Assembly (NCBI RefSeq): GCF_029269835.1
Contig: NZ_JARJBB010000002.1
Coordinates: 186,001-250,000 of the forward strand
Length of the DNA: 64,000 bases
Source: Streptomyces tropicalis
GTDB taxonomy: Bacteria; Actinomycetota; Actinomycetes; Streptomycetales; Streptomycetaceae
Direction: 5' to 3'
Part shown: positions 18,052 through 27,721 of the stretch, piece by piece
How the letters are laid out: every line of letters begins with the position of its first letter
Position numbering within the stretch: the first letter of the stretch is position 1
Notes under the pieces: model-generated
The model's database searches: none
Told to the model about the DNA's origin: nothing
What the model saw: only the letters and a program-made list of their open reading frames with translations
Made by a program: the position numbers and the translations under genes

Positions 18052-19017
18052 ATGCTGAAGAACGTGGCCGCCGTCCTGCTGGACGGCGTGCACCCCTTCG
18101 AACTGGGCGTCGTGTGCGAGGTGTTCGGCATCGACCGCAGCGACGACGGACTGCCGGCGTACGACTTCGCCGTGGTCTCGGCCGAGGGCCCGCAGCTCGG
18201 CACCCATGTCGGCGGCCTCAGTGTCGCCACGCCGTACGGCCTGGACCGGCTGGAGCAGGCGGACCTGATCGCCGTGCCGGCGGGCGACGCCTACGCCACC
18301 CGCTCCTATCCGCCCGAGCTGCTCGCCGCCCTGGTGCGGGCGGTGGACCGGGGCGCGCGGGTGCTGAGCGTCTGCTCCGGGGTCTTCGTGCTCGGCGCGG
18401 CCGGGCTGCTGGACGGGCGGCGGTGCAGCGTGCACTGGCGGCACGCACGGGACCTCGCCCTGCGCCACCCGCGTGCGGTCATCGAACCGGACGTGCTCTA
18501 CGTCGACGAGGGCCCGGTGATCACCTCGGCCGGCACGGCGGCCGGTATCGACGCCTGCCTGCACATCGTGCGCAAGGAGCAGGGTCCGGAGGTCGCCAAC
18601 CGGATCGCCCGCCGGATGGTGGTGCCGCCGCACCGGGACGGCGGCCAGGCCCAGTACGTGGAGCGGCCGCTGCCCAGGTCCTCGTGCGACACCGTCGGCG
18701 AGGTGCTGGTCTGGATGGAGGAGCACCTCGACCGCGAGGTCACCGTCGAGCAGCTCGCCGCCCGCGCGCACATGGCGCCGCGCACCTTCGCCCGCCGTTT
18801 CCAGCAGGAGACGGGCACGACGCCCTACCGGTGGATCCTGCGGCAGCGGGTCCTGCGGGTGCAGGAGCTGCTGGAGGCGACGGACGAGACGCTGGACGCG
18901 ATCGCCGGCCGCACCGGCTTCGGCACGGCGGCGGCGCTGCGCCACCAGTTCGCCCGCGCCCTCGGCACCACCCCGCACGCCTACCGGCGCACGTTCAGGG
19001 GCCCCGAGGCCGCCTGA
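18052..19017 (+). CDS. nrdS: AraC-family regulator with GATase1-like domain, NrdS
   Basis: This 321-residue protein is built like GlxA/FtrA-type regulators: an N-terminal DJ-1/PfpI-like domain (about 1-190, with VLSVCSGVFVLGAAGLL at the nucleophile elbow) and a C-terminal AraC/XylS double helix-turn-helix (about 218-318, ending GTTPHAYRRTF). In S. coelicolor the corresponding gene, nrdS, is the third cistron of nrdABS; its target is not established. It lies 272 bp after nrdB on the same strand, a gap long enough for its own promoter. GGGAG precedes the ATG. Confidence 0.88.
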   Translation: MLKNVAAVLLDGVHPFELGVVCEVFGIDRSDDGLPAYDFAVVSAEGPQLGTHVGGLSVATPYGLDRLEQADLIAVPAGDAYATRSYPPELLAALVRAVDRGARVLSVCSGVFVLGAAGLLDGRRCSVHWRHARDLALRHPRAVIEPDVLYVDEGPVITSAGTAAGIDACLHIVRKEQGPEVANRIARRMVVPPHRDGGQAQYVERPLPRSSCDTVGEVLVWMEEHLDREVTVEQLAARAHMAPRTFARRFQQETGTTPYRWILRQRVLRVQELLEATDETLDAIAGRTGFGTAAALRHQFARALGTTPHAYRRTFRGPEAA

Positions 19018-19033
19018 ACGCGCGCCGGGCCGG

Positions 19034-20410
19034 CTACCGCGGCAGCGCCCGCACGAGCAGCCGGTGCGGACGCAGGGTGATGCCCACCCGGGTGGCATCG
19101 CGGGACCCGGGCACCTGTTCCAGCCGGAAGCCGGTCGCCATGACCGCCGTGATCAGACTCAGCTGCGCCATGGAGAAGTGGTCGCTGGGGCACTTGCGGT
19201 TGCCCACGCTGAACGGGCTCATGGCGAATTTCGGTACGTCCTTGGACCGCTCCGGAAGCCATCGGTCGGGGTCGAACTCCAGGTGGTCCGCATAGGAACG
19301 CGGATCGCGCTGGACCGCGTACGGGCTGTACACGATGTCCGCCCCGGCCGGAATGCGATAGCCACCGAGTTCGGTGTCGGTGACCGCGCGCCGCGTCAAT
19401 ATCCATACGGCGGGCCGCAAACGCATCGTCTCCACGATGACATTGTTGGTGTGGGTGAGCTTCCGGACGTCCTCGAATGCGACGGGCCGGCCGCCGGTGA
19501 CGGATTCGACCTCGGCGCGGATGCGGTCGGCGTGTTCCGGATGCTCCGCAAGGACCTGCATCAGCCACATGATCGTGGAGGCGATGGTTTCGCTTCCCGG
19601 CGTGAGTATCGCGACCACCTGGTCGTGGATCTCCTGCTCCCCGATCGGGTCGCCATTGTCGTCCTTCGCCTCCAGCAATGCCGTCAGCAAATCGTCCGGC
19701 TTTTGACCGGATGCCCGGCGCTCGGCGACGATCTCGTCCACCAGGAGATGCAAATCGGCCAGTGCGCGGTTGAATTCGCGGTTGGCCGGGATCGGCAGCC
19801 GGTACAGCGGCCCGAGCGGGACCACCATCCGCCGGTACATGCCGCGGAACACGGTGGCGAGCGCCCCGCTCAGCCGCTCCGCACGCTCGTCCATGTACGC
19901 GCCGCGCAGCAGGCAGCGGGCCGCGACGCGCACGGCGATCCGGAACGACTCGGCGGTGCAGTCCACCGTCCCCGCGCCCTGCCAGCGCCGGGTCAGGGCG
20001 TGCGCCTCCTCCTCCATGATCGGGCCGTAGGCGGGGATGGCGTCGAGCCGGAAGGCGGGCTGGATGGTGCGCCGCTGGCGCCGGTGGAGCGAGCCGTTCG
20101 CGGTGGCCACGCCCTCCTTGCCGAGCAGGTCCTCCAGGGACTCCCACAGCGGCCCGGAGATGATGTAGTCGGGGCTGAGCGCCAGGGCCCCGGTGAGGGC
20201 GGGCGCGGTGACGGCGTACACCGTCTTGGGGCCGAGCCGCAGACGGACCACGTCGCCGTGGTCGCGCAGTTGGGCCATGAAGCCCAGCGGGTCGCGGACC
20301 AGCTTCAGACCGTGGCCGAGGGCCGGGACGGCGCCGCCGGCGAGCGGCGGCTCGGCCGGCCGGCCCGCGGCCTCGGTCCGGTCCTCGGGCTGCACTGACT
20401 CGACGGTCAT
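19034..20410 (-). CDS. cyp170A1: Cytochrome P450 CYP170A-type (albaflavenone synthase)
   Basis: This 458-residue P450 has the I-helix [10 protein letters not shown], the K-helix ExxR in ETMRLRP, and the haem-binding loop [13 protein letters not shown] with the thiolate Cys407. CYP170A1 oxidises epi-isozizaene in two steps to albaflavenone, an antibacterial sesquiterpenoid. The S. coelicolor enzyme also has a second, moonlighting farnesene synthase site with an aspartate-rich motif; DDNGD is present here at about residues 250-254. The start codon overlaps the stop of the terpene synthase gene (ATGA), giving a tight two-gene operon. The haem loop has Ser-Val before Gly-Asn instead of the commoner G-x-G order. 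Confidence 0.94.
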   Translation of the reverse strand: MTVESVQPEDRTEAAGRPAEPPLAGGAVPALGHGLKLVRDPLGFMAQLRDHGDVVRLRLGPKTVYAVTAPALTGALALSPDYIISGPLWESLEDLLGKEGVATANGSLHRRQRRTIQPAFRLDAIPAYGPIMEEEAHALTRRWQGAGTVDCTAESFRIAVRVAARCLLRGAYMDERAERLSGALATVFRGMYRRMVVPLGPLYRLPIPANREFNRALADLHLLVDEIVAERRASGQKPDDLLTALLEAKDDNGDPIGEQEIHDQVVAILTPGSETIASTIMWLMQVLAEHPEHADRIRAEVESVTGGRPVAFEDVRKLTHTNNVIVETMRLRPAVWILTRRAVTDTELGGYRIPAGADIVYSPYAVQRDPRSYADHLEFDPDRWLPERSKDVPKFAMSPFSVGNRKCPSDHFSMAQLSLITAVMATGFRLEQVPGSRDATRVGITLRPHRLLVRALPR

Positions 20411-21498
20411 TTCTCACCTGCCGCTTCGTTGTTGACGTACGGGGGCGTGGACCGGTCGTCCCAGCTGTCGACCATGTAGCGGCCGGACTCGTGGTGGAAC
20501 CAGTAGACGGAGCTGAACCAGTTCCGCATATTGCCGAGGCAGGCCCGCACGGCGACGCTGATTTCCTTTCCGCGCACCGTGCCGTCCGCGAGGCCGTCGG
20601 CGAAGCGTAATCCCTCCTGCTCCGCCACGATGAATTCGGAGATGCATTCCTCGATCCGCCGCCGGATGTTCGACTCGGCCTCCTCCAGATCGAGTCCCTC
20701 GTGTTTGATGAGACTGATCCCGAGATTGTGCACCTCGTCGCCCGCGATTTCCTTGGGCAATGAGCAGAGGTCGTTGTACCAGGCGGCGAATTCCTGACTC
20801 AGCAGCGCCGGCCGTCGATACGCGGGGTTCTTCCTGACGTCGTCCGGGAGTTCGATCCCCGCGCTCGGCTCCAGCAGGTCGGTCCAGATCCAGTGGGCAA
20901 AGGTGAGTCGGCGCAGTTCCAGATACTCGCGGACCGTGGGGACGATTCCCTCGGTGCGGTTGTGGAATTCCCTGTCGTACGCCTCGACGACCGCGTGGAA
21001 GTGCCGCGCGAAGCGGGCGTTCCAGCTCTGCGGCAGGAAGGAGTACAGCCGGGCCACGCTGTCCGCGAACCCCGCGACCAGCGGGTCCGGATGGCGCAGG
21101 TGGTCCCCGGGCGCGTCGAGCGCCGTGTGCAGCTCCCGCCGCAACCGCCCCCAGGCGTCCGGCCGGTGGTGCACGATGTCGCGGTCGTGGCGGTCGTCCC
21201 AGACGAAGAACCACGCGCTGTAGTCGGCTATCGCCTGCAGGACCTCGTCGGGGGCGCCGGTGTAGTACCCCGCCATCAGGTCGGTGTAGCACAGTCCGTC
21301 GGCATATTCCCGGACCTTCTCCGCCGACATGAGCCGCTTATCCAGCAGCCAGCGCCGTGTCTTCTCCTGGAGCCTGGGCCAATACGGGTGCAGTTGCCTG
21401 GGAAACGCGGTCTCGATCGCCGGGAGAGCGAGGGACGGTGGGACCGCCACCGCCGTGGGAACCGATGCAGAAGTGGTGCTGTGTGGGAAAGCTGGCAC
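20407..21498 (-). CDS. eizS: epi-Isozizaene synthase (class I sesquiterpene cyclase)
   Basis: This 363-residue terpene synthase cyclises farnesyl diphosphate to epi-isozizaene. The metal-binding motifs are complete: DDRHD at residues 101-105 and NDLCSLPKE starting near 242, with the C-terminal RY pair in [14 protein letters not shown]. Length and sequence follow S. coelicolor EIZS (361 residues). GTG at 21498 is preferred because GAGAGGGG lies just upstream; the ATG at 21582 adds unrelated residues. A TTA leucine codon occurs in frame at 20608-20610, so translation may depend on the bldA tRNA. It is co-transcribed with the P450. Confidence 0.95.
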   Translation of the reverse strand: MPAFPHSTTSASVPTAVAVPPSLALPAIETAFPRQLHPYWPRLQEKTRRWLLDKRLMSAEKVREYADGLCYTDLMAGYYTGAPDEVLQAIADYSAWFFVWDDRHDRDIVHHRPDAWGRLRRELHTALDAPGDHLRHPDPLVAGFADSVARLYSFLPQSWNARFARHFHAVVEAYDREFHNRTEGIVPTVREYLELRRLTFAHWIWTDLLEPSAGIELPDDVRKNPAYRRPALLSQEFAAWYNDLCSLPKEIAGDEVHNLGISLIKHEGLDLEEAESNIRRRIEECISEFIVAEQEGLRFADGLADGTVRGKEISVAVRACLGNMRNWFSSVYWFHHESGRYMVDSWDDRSTPPYVNNEAAGEK

Positions 21499-21717
21499 GA
21501 ACAAGCCCCTCTCAGCCGCCAGTGGCGTGCACCCCGTCCGCCGTGCCGGGCGCACGCCGTCGCGTATCCCCGCTCTCACCATTCAGCACCACAACTGACC
21601 GTTCTGGGAACGGATTTGGCGGACCCACCATCCCGTGATGCCGCGAATATCCCCTTGTGTGACTGAATATGAATCGATGAAGGTGTGTGCCGGATCGAAT
21701 GTGCGTCGCACACACGA

Positions 21718-21754
21718 ACGGCGCCCCGCCGGCGGGATGCCGGCGGGGCGCCGT
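21718..21754 (-). terminator. Hairpin terminator after peptide deformylase
   Basis: A perfect 15-bp GC-rich inverted repeat (21718-21732 and 21740-21754, loop 7 nt) lies about 40 bases beyond the deformylase stop. It separates this transcript from the terpene operon, whose promoter must lie between about 21500 and 21700. Confidence 0.8.
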
Positions 21755-21793
21755 GAGGTCGCGGTACTCCCGCCCCGAAGGGCGGCCCGTGTC

Positions 21794-22444
21794 TCAGTCG
21801 TTGGCGACGACGGGGTAGCGCGGCTCGTTCTCGGCCATCTGCCGCAGGGCGTCCTTGCGCTCGCGCTTGGACAGCCGGTCGATGTAGAGGTAGCCGTACA
21901 GGTGGTCGGTCTCGTGCTGCAAACACCGGGCGAAGTATCCGGTGCCGCGCACCCGCACCGGGTTGCCCCGCTCGTCCTGGCCGGTCACCTCGGCGTAGTC
22001 CGGGCGCGCCAGCGGCGCGTAGGCCGTCGGCACGGACAGGCAGCCCTCGTTGCTGTCGTCCAGCCGGCGCCGGTCGGCGGGCAGTTCGACGAGCTTCGGG
22101 TTGCAGATCACGCCGACGTGCCGCACGCCCTCGTCGTCCGGGCAGTCGTAGACGAAGACCTTCCGGTCGACGCCGATCTGGTTGGCGGCCAGGCCCACGC
22201 CCTCCGCGGTGCGCTGGCTGGCGAACATGTCCGCGACCAGCTGCCGGAGCTCGTCGTCGAACTCGGTGACGTCCGTGCACTCCTTGTGCAGCACGGGGTT
22301 GCCCACGACCGTGATCGGCCGCGAGGTGCCGCCCTCGCGCCACGCCGTCTCGCGCTCCTCGCAGTCCTCCGTGTCGACGACGAAGCCCTCGTCGTCGACG
22401 GGGAGCACGCCCGCGTGCTGCTGATCGGTGTCCTGCTGCGCCAT
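21794..22444 (-). CDS. def: Peptide deformylase
   Basis: This 216-residue metallohydrolase removes the N-formyl group from nascent proteins. The three signature motifs are present: [11 protein letters not shown] (motif 1), EGCLSVP (motif 2, Cys ligand) and QHETDHLYG (motif 3, HExxD with two His ligands). The first about 45 residues, acidic and Gln/Asp-rich, precede the usual start of the fold and are typical of the longer actinobacterial isoform. GAGGAAGG lies about 14 bases before the ATG. The TPR protein gene lies upstream on the same strand, 116 bp away. Confidence 0.95.
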   Translation of the reverse strand: MAQQDTDQQHAGVLPVDDEGFVVDTEDCEERETAWREGGTSRPITVVGNPVLHKECTDVTEFDDELRQLVADMFASQRTAEGVGLAANQIGVDRKVFVYDCPDDEGVRHVGVICNPKLVELPADRRRLDDSNEGCLSVPTAYAPLARPDYAEVTGQDERGNPVRVRGTGYFARCLQHETDHLYGYLYIDRLSKRERKDALRQMAENEPRYPVVAND

Positions 22445-22560
22445 GACCGACGTGTGCCTTCCTCGGAAAAACAGGGGTGTGATGCGGTTACAGGGTACGG
22501 GGGCCTGGCCTGCCCGGGCGCGCGGAACAGCGCGCGGGCGGCCGCGCGGCCCCGGCTCCG

Positions 22561-23541
22561 CTAACAGACCTCCTCGAGATCCCGCCAGTCCCGCGAGTCG
22601 GGGCTGTCCGCCACCCACCCGTCCAGCAGCCCCCGCACCAGCGCGGCCGGCGCCGCCAGTCCGCACTCCCGCTCCGGCACCCACAGCTGCCCGTCGGTGC
22701 GGTGGCCCAGCGGACCGGGGTGTCCCGGCTCGCTGTGGTCGTGCGGATCCAGGTGCACGCCGTCGCCCTCGTCGGACGGCATCCGTGACTCCGAGCACAT
22801 CCGGCACAGCAGCCGCACGGAGGACGACCAGTCCTCGGCGGCGAAGCCCGCGTCGGCGGCGAGCTGCTCCAGTGCGTCCCGGTCCGCCTCGGTGGCGGCC
22901 TCCAGGAGCACCACCCAGGTCGGCACGGGCGACGGGGCCCACAGCTCGATCTCGTCGAAGACGGGGTAGGTGTGCCCGGCGGCGGTGGTCCGCTCCCCGT
23001 GGGGCACGCCGTCGTGCAGCACGACCTCCCCCCAGCGCCGCCCCGACGAGGGCAGCGGGATGGACAGCACCTCGATCCGCGCGGGGTCCAGCCGGCGCCC
23101 CCACACGACCTCGGCCTCGCCCTCCGGCGACAGGCGCACGGCCGCGCTTCCCAGCTCCATGCCGGAGGGCTCCCCGGACGCGGCCGCACCGCCGGGCGGC
23201 CGCAGGCCGTAGGCCTGCCAGGCGCGCCGGGCCAGCGGCCAGTCCTGCAGCGCGGTGGCCGCGATGCCGACGTTCCACCAGTCGGGCGCCCCGGTCTCCT
23301 TCTCCAGCAGCGCCACGGCCCGCAGCCCCGCCGCCCGGGCCTGCTCCCAGTCGTGCCGGAACTTGTGCAGCAGCGCCAGGTTGAACCAGGACTCCGCCAG
23401 CCAGGGCTCCAGGTCGGCGGCGCGCGTCAGCAGTGCGCCCGCGTCCTCGTACCGGCCGTCCCCGATCAGGGTGAACGCGCGGTCGGTGGCCTGCCGCCAC
23501 GAGGCGGAGGGCCGGTGCCGTCCCTTGCCGAAGATCCTCAC
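22561..23541 (-). CDS. Tetratricopeptide-repeat protein
   Basis: This protein of about 326 residues has TPR-like helices in its first 110 residues ([20 protein letters not shown] through the [16 protein letters not shown] repeat) followed by a longer alpha/beta C-terminal part with two Cys pairs (CRMCSE and others), possibly structural. I chose GTG at 23541, which begins [15 protein letters not shown] with a GGCGGG upstream; an ATG at 23643, three bases after the preceding stop, is an alternative adding 34 residues. It follows the two HD proteins on the same strand. The function is unknown; it probably acts as a scaffold. Confidence 0.82.
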   Translation of the reverse strand: MRIFGKGRHRPSASWRQATDRAFTLIGDGRYEDAGALLTRAADLEPWLAESWFNLALLHKFRHDWEQARAAGLRAVALLEKETGAPDWWNVGIAATALQDWPLARRAWQAYGLRPPGGAAASGEPSGMELGSAAVRLSPEGEAEVVWGRRLDPARIEVLSIPLPSSGRRWGEVVLHDGVPHGERTTAAGHTYPVFDEIELWAPSPVPTWVVLLEAATEADRDALEQLAADAGFAAEDWSSSVRLLCRMCSESRMPSDEGDGVHLDPHDHSEPGHPGPLGHRTDGQLWVPERECGLAAPAALVRGLLDGWVADSPDSRDWRDLEEVC

Positions 23542-23646
23542 GATTCCCGCCTGCCAGTTCCGTTCTGTGGGCTGGCTTGTGCCCCCGGACACCCTTTCCT
23601 TCGCATCCAACCACGTACGGTTGGAAGGGCGCTCATTACCCATGGG

Positions 23647-24885
23647 TTACCCCGTTGCCGGCAAGGTCAGACAGTCCCGCGAGAGTACCCGGGCCAGCGA
23701 TTCCACCACGTCGGGGGCGTAGTCGCCCGCGGTGGCCAGCCGCAGTGCCTCCAGGGCGGCCAGCGCACCGCCGGGACCCGCATCCCGGGACTTCTCCTCG
23801 TAGGCGTTCACCGCGCGCACGATCCGCGCCGCCGGCGGCTGGTCCGGGTAGGGGTCCGCCTGCCGCTCGACGACCACGGCCACGGCCGCGTCCACCCCGG
23901 TCTGGCGGACCACGGCCCCGCCGAGCAGCGCGATCCGGCGCTGCTCCTCGGCGGGCAGCCCGGAGGTGGCTCCGGCCGGCACCGGGTCGACCAGGCTGAG
24001 CTGCCCGATGTCGTGCATCAGCGCGGCGTACTCCAGCACGGTCAGCTCCGGCTCGGCGAGCCCCAGGTCCCGCCCGACCGCCCGGCTCAGCGCGGCGACC
24101 CGGCGGGCGTGCCCGGCCGGCGTGTACCCGGCGACCTCGGTGGCGCGCGCCAGGGACGCCATGGTCTGCCGGTAGGTGGTGCGCACGGCGGCGTACCGGC
24201 GGAAGGACAACTGGGTCAGCAGCAGGGGCAGCGAGAACACGGGCAGCGCCCACAGCCCGACGACGGCGACCGCCAGGGCCATCACCGCGCCGGTCGCGCA
24301 GACCGCGGAGCCGACGCCGGGCAGTCCGCGCAGTTCCTCCCGCAGCAGCGGGCCGAACGGCCAGCGGGTGCGGCAGTGGGCCAGCGCCGCGCCGAGCACG
24401 GCGTCGCACAGGACGGTGAGCACCAGCAGGGCGAGCAGCAGCAGCGCATGGGCGGAACCGCCCCCGGCGCGGAAGGTCCCCCCGGCGCAGAGGGGTTGGA
24501 AGCAGACGGCGGCGAAGGCGACGGTGAGGGTCCGGCGCGCCAGGTGGTCCGGCACGCGGCGGTGGCCGCGCGCGATGTGCGGGACGCTGCCGAGCAGGGA
24601 GACGGCCAGCACGACCGCGACGGCCTGGAGGGGACCGTGGTGGGTGGGCCGCCCGGCGTCCTCGCCGAGCAGCGCGTACGACAGCGCCCCGGCGGCCCCG
24701 AGCGGCGCGGCCTCCCGGACGCCCTCCCCCGTCCACCGGGTGAGCTCCCCGAGCAGCACCAGCAGTCCGAAGGCGAGTGCGGCGCCGCGCTCGTGGAGCC
24801 CGTCGAGCAGGGTGGCGGCGACCGCGGCGAGGGCGACCAGCAGGGCGGAACCGCGGATGAGGACCGTGAGGGAGGGCGGTCTCAT
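23647..24885 (-). CDS. Membrane HD-domain phosphohydrolase-like protein, degenerate
   Basis: This 412-residue protein has an N-terminal membrane domain (about 1-215, six to seven hydrophobic segments) and a cytoplasmic HD-type domain (about 225-412). The HD pair is visible in LMHDIGQLSLVDP, but the HHE and GYP signatures of HD-GYP enzymes are absent. Catalysis on cyclic-di-GMP is therefore doubtful, and a regulatory or partner role with the HD-GYP protein upstream is more likely. Its ATG overlaps the stop of that gene, with a perfect GGAGG nine bases upstream. Confidence 0.85.
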   Translation of the reverse strand: MRPPSLTVLIRGSALLVALAAVAATLLDGLHERGAALAFGLLVLLGELTRWTGEGVREAAPLGAAGALSYALLGEDAGRPTHHGPLQAVAVVLAVSLLGSVPHIARGHRRVPDHLARRTLTVAFAAVCFQPLCAGGTFRAGGGSAHALLLLALLVLTVLCDAVLGAALAHCRTRWPFGPLLREELRGLPGVGSAVCATGAVMALAVAVVGLWALPVFSLPLLLTQLSFRRYAAVRTTYRQTMASLARATEVAGYTPAGHARRVAALSRAVGRDLGLAEPELTVLEYAALMHDIGQLSLVDPVPAGATSGLPAEEQRRIALLGGAVVRQTGVDAAVAVVVERQADPYPDQPPAARIVRAVNAYEEKSRDAGPGGALAALEALRLATAGDYAPDVVESLARVLSRDCLTLPATG

Positions 24886-26216
24886 CGCCGCGCCTCCTGC
24901 GGGCCCGGCACGGGCGGCGGGGGCACCGCGGCCGACCCGTCCCCGGCGGTGACCGCAGGGTGCCAGCCGTCGCGGTCCAGGGCACGGACCAGCGCGGCGA
25001 CCATCCGCGGGTCGAACTGCGCCCCGGCGCACCGCTCCAGTTCCGCGAGCGCGGCGCCGACCGGGCGCGCCCTGCGGTAGGAGCGGGTGGAGGTCATCGC
25101 GTCGAAGGCGTCGGCGACGGCCACCACGCGCGCACACTCCGGGATCTGCAGGCCCGTCAGTCCGTACGGGTAGCCGCTGCCGTCGAGGCGCTCGTGGTGG
25201 TGCAGGATCGCCGACCGGGCCTCGCCGAGGAAGGAGATGCCGCGGACCATCTCGTGGCCGTACTCGGGGTGGAGTTCGATCACCCGCCGCTCCTCGGGGG
25301 TCAGCGGGCCGTCCTTGCGCAGCAGCCGGGTGGGGACGCCGAGCTTGCCGACGTCGTGCAGGATCCCGGCGAAGCGGAGCACCTCGACGCGCTCGTCGTC
25401 CAGGCCGAGTTCGCGGGCGATCATCATGGAGGCCTGGCCGACCCGCTCGCTGTGGCCGCGGGTGTACCCGTCCTTGATGTCGACGGCCTGGACCAGTGCG
25501 CGGATGGTCGCCCGGTGCGCGGCCCGCTCCCGGTGGTACTGGGCGTACACCCACCAGGACACGCCCATCGGCAGCAGCACCAGCAGGGCGGCGACCGGCC
25601 CGTAGGGACTGCGCCACAGGACGGCCATCATCAGCCCGGCGAGCCCGTGCACCGCGACCGGGGCGAGCGAGCGCAGGAAGAGGCCGCGCCAGGCCCTCAG
25701 GGGGGCGGTGCCGCGCGGCACCGGAGCGTCCGGCCGCCCGGCCGGCGCCGCCGCGCGCATGCAGCCGTCGAGCACGGTGAGGACGAGGCAGAACGCCAAT
25801 ACCGCGGCCCCGGCGGGCAGCAGGGCGCGGGCGACGTCGGAGCGCACGACGGCGTCGCGGCCGCCGCAGGCCCAGTGGACGCGGGCGGCCGCCCAGACGG
25901 CTACGGCGAGCTGGGCGGCCCGCCAGGTCCGCCGCAGTCCCTCGGGCCGCCGTCCGGCCCGGACGAGCGCGGCGGCCGGCAGGGGGACGAGCGCGGCGGC
26001 GGGCGGCGGGAGCAGGAAGGCCGCGGCGAGCAGCACGGGGTAGAAGGTGCCGCCGAAGCGCCGCCGGGCGACCTCCTCGCCGGCGGCGTACACCGCGGCG
26101 AGCAGGAGGACCGCCCACCAGGGGGTGTGCAGCGACGGCAGGGGGAGCAGACAGAGCAGGGCGCCGAGGACCACGCAGGCGACGCATGCGCGCGCCCGTG
26201 GCGGAATCGCCTCCAT
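24882..26216 (-). CDS. Membrane HD-GYP protein (putative cyclic-di-GMP phosphodiesterase)
   Basis: This 444-residue protein has about six transmembrane segments (about residues 8-215) followed by a complete HD-GYP domain (about 225-420): TRGHSERVG, ILHDVGKLGVP (HD), HHERLDGSGYPYG (the GYP motif) and ADAFDAMTSTRSYR. Such enzymes hydrolyse cyclic-di-GMP through a metal centre; c-di-GMP sets the timing of Streptomyces development via BldD. Streptomyces HD-GYP proteins have been called HdgA/HdgB, but I cannot be sure this is one of those. The downstream HD gene overlaps by four bases. Confidence 0.9.
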   Translation of the reverse strand: MEAIPPRARACVACVVLGALLCLLPLPSLHTPWWAVLLLAAVYAAGEEVARRRFGGTFYPVLLAAAFLLPPPAAALVPLPAAALVRAGRRPEGLRRTWRAAQLAVAVWAAARVHWACGGRDAVVRSDVARALLPAGAAVLAFCLVLTVLDGCMRAAAPAGRPDAPVPRGTAPLRAWRGLFLRSLAPVAVHGLAGLMMAVLWRSPYGPVAALLVLLPMGVSWWVYAQYHRERAAHRATIRALVQAVDIKDGYTRGHSERVGQASMMIARELGLDDERVEVLRFAGILHDVGKLGVPTRLLRKDGPLTPEERRVIELHPEYGHEMVRGISFLGEARSAILHHHERLDGSGYPYGLTGLQIPECARVVAVADAFDAMTSTRSYRRARPVGAALAELERCAGAQFDPRMVAALVRALDRDGWHPAVTAGDGSAAVPPPPVPGPQEARR

Positions 26217-26425
26217 GACGGCCCTCCCCGGTCATGCCTGTCCACGGCTGGGGAGCGTAGGAGGCACCGGGGCACCTGCGGGCGGGCTGCCCGCCAATTA
26301 GCACATTCGAGTGAAATCCCGCTGAAAATCCGGTGGAGTCCGAGCGGGAGCGGCACGGACGCCGGGCGCGGGCGGACGCCGTCCCGTAAGGACGCCCCGT
26401 CAGGGTGCCCGGTCGAGGCGTCCGG

Positions 26426-26734
26426 TCAGGACTCCGACGGAGTCACCGGCGCGGCGGCCGCGTCGCGCTCGGGAATCTGGCCGGAGCGGATCAGGTCGAT
26501 CCGGCCCATCACCTTGGCGCGCAGGTCGGACGGGACGTCGTCGTGACCGCAGCACCGCTTCACGAGCTTCTTCACGGCCTGCTCCAGGCCGTACTTCTCC
26601 AGGCACGGCGAGCACTCCTCGAAGTGCTGCTGGAACTTGGAGCGGTCCAGGTCCGGCATCTCACTGTCGAGGAACTCGTAGAGGTGATCGAGTACCTCAC
26701 TGCAGTCCGTCTCGTGCGGCTCTCCGCAGCTCAT
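26426..26734 (-). CDS. rsrA: Redox-sensing zinc anti-sigma factor RsrA
   Basis: This 102-residue ZAS-family anti-sigma factor has every residue of the S. coelicolor zinc and redox centre in the same place: C3, H7, C11, H37, C41, C44, C61 and C62, including HFEECSPC. When reduced, it binds zinc and sequesters SigR; on thiol oxidation, C11 forms a disulfide, zinc is lost and SigR is freed. The ATG overlaps the sigR stop (ATGA), ensuring matched synthesis. The C-terminal about 15 residues are variable. Confidence 0.97.
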   Translation of the reverse strand: MSCGEPHETDCSEVLDHLYEFLDSEMPDLDRSKFQQHFEECSPCLEKYGLEQAVKKLVKRCCGHDDVPSDLRAKVMGRIDLIRSGQIPERDAAAAPVTPSES

Positions 26735-27414
26735 GAGCCCGACCCTTTCGCCTCGTCCGACTCCCCGGCGCCTGCCGGGACCAGGCCCCGCTCGCGGGCG
26801 TAGTCCTCGAGCATGCCGCGCAGTTGCCGGCGGCCCCGGTGCAGCCGGGACATCACCGTACCGATGGGTGTCCCCATGATGTCCGCGATCTCCTTGTACG
26901 CAAAGCCCTCCACGTCCGCCAGATACACGGCGATGCGGAATTCCTCGGGGATCGCCTGGAGGGCCTCCTTCACGTCCGAGTCGGGCAGGTGGTCCAGCGC
27001 CTGCGACTCCGCGGAGCGCAGTCCGGTCGACATGTGCGACTCGGCGCGGGCGAGCTGCCAGTCCTCGATCTCCTCGGCCGCGCTGCGCTGGGGTTCACGC
27101 TGCTTCTTGCGGTACGAGTTGATGAAGGTGTTGGTGAGGATCCGGTAGAGCCAGGCCTTCAGGTTGGTGCCCTCGCGGAACTGGTGGAAGGACGCGTACG
27201 CCTTGGCGTAGGTCTCCTGCACCAGGTCCTCGGCGTCGGCGGGGTTGCGGGTCATCCGCAGCGCGGCCGAGTACATCTGGTCCAGGAATTCGAGCGCGTC
27301 CCGCTCGAAGCGCGCGCTGCGCTCCGCGGTCGTCTCCGCGCCCGTGCCCCGGCCCTCGGGCTGCTCCGCCTGGCCGTTGTCGGTCCCTGCGTCGGTACCG
27401 GGAACCGGACCCAC
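26731..27414 (-). CDS. sigR: ECF sigma factor SigR (thiol-oxidative stress)
   Basis: The 227-residue form equals S. coelicolor SigR in length. It has sigma region 2 ([20 protein letters not shown], then [17 protein letters not shown]) and region 4 ([20 protein letters not shown] with [12 protein letters not shown]). SigR transcribes thioredoxin, mycothiol and protease genes upon disulfide stress and is restrained by RsrA, encoded immediately downstream. The GTG at 27414 has GAGGAG directly adjacent; a longer frame with a better ribosome site starts at 27630. A TATCCT at 27465-27470 could be the -10 of the internal promoter p1, which in S. coelicolor is activated by WblC. Confidence 0.95.
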   Translation of the reverse strand: MGPVPGTDAGTDNGQAEQPEGRGTGAETTAERSARFERDALEFLDQMYSAALRMTRNPADAEDLVQETYAKAYASFHQFREGTNLKAWLYRILTNTFINSYRKKQREPQRSAAEEIEDWQLARAESHMSTGLRSAESQALDHLPDSDVKEALQAIPEEFRIAVYLADVEGFAYKEIADIMGTPIGTVMSRLHRGRRQLRGMLEDYARERGLVPAGAGESDEAKGSGS

Positions 27415-27630
27415 CTCCTCAAGCGATGTCGCAGGGCCGCCGACAGCGGTCCCGCTCGTTTCGGAGGATAGACGACGATCCGGTCCGTCCGCCGCCCGAA
27501 AAGCGGTGGCCCTGGCCGTGTGCAGCACGGTCCAGTCCAGGTCGGCGCGGCCGCTGCGGCGCGCATCGATCTCTGCCGGACGCAGCCCGTCCACGGGGTG
27601 GTGGGAGGGCGGGCAGATGGTCGAACCCAT
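27415..27630 (-). other. sigR: N-terminal extension encoding the longer isoform SigR'
   Basis: The sigR frame is open for 72 more codons to an ATG at 27630, preceded by GAGAGGAAG with eight-base spacing, better than the site of the short form. In S. coelicolor, transcripts from the SigR-dependent promoter p2 encode an unstable, N-terminally extended isoform that limits the response. The extension here (72 residues) is longer than the about 55 I remember for that species. It contains one Cys and has no domain I recognise. Confidence 0.75.
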
Positions 27631-27689
27631 GCGGCGGACTTCCTCTCCTCGGACGTGCGGCGCCGGTCACCGGCGCTTGTGTCAGCTCC

Positions 27690-27716
27690 AACAGCGGCCG
27701 GGGTTCCGGCATTCCC
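27690..27716 (-). promoter_or_regulatory. SigR-dependent promoter of sigR (p2)
   Basis: On the minus strand GGGAAT (27711-27716), an 18-bp spacer and GTT (27690-27692) match the SigR consensus GGAAT-N18/19-GTT exactly. It lies about 60 bp before the ATG of the extended SigR' frame and would give positive autoregulation. Confidence 0.88.
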
Positions 27717-27721
27717 GCCCG

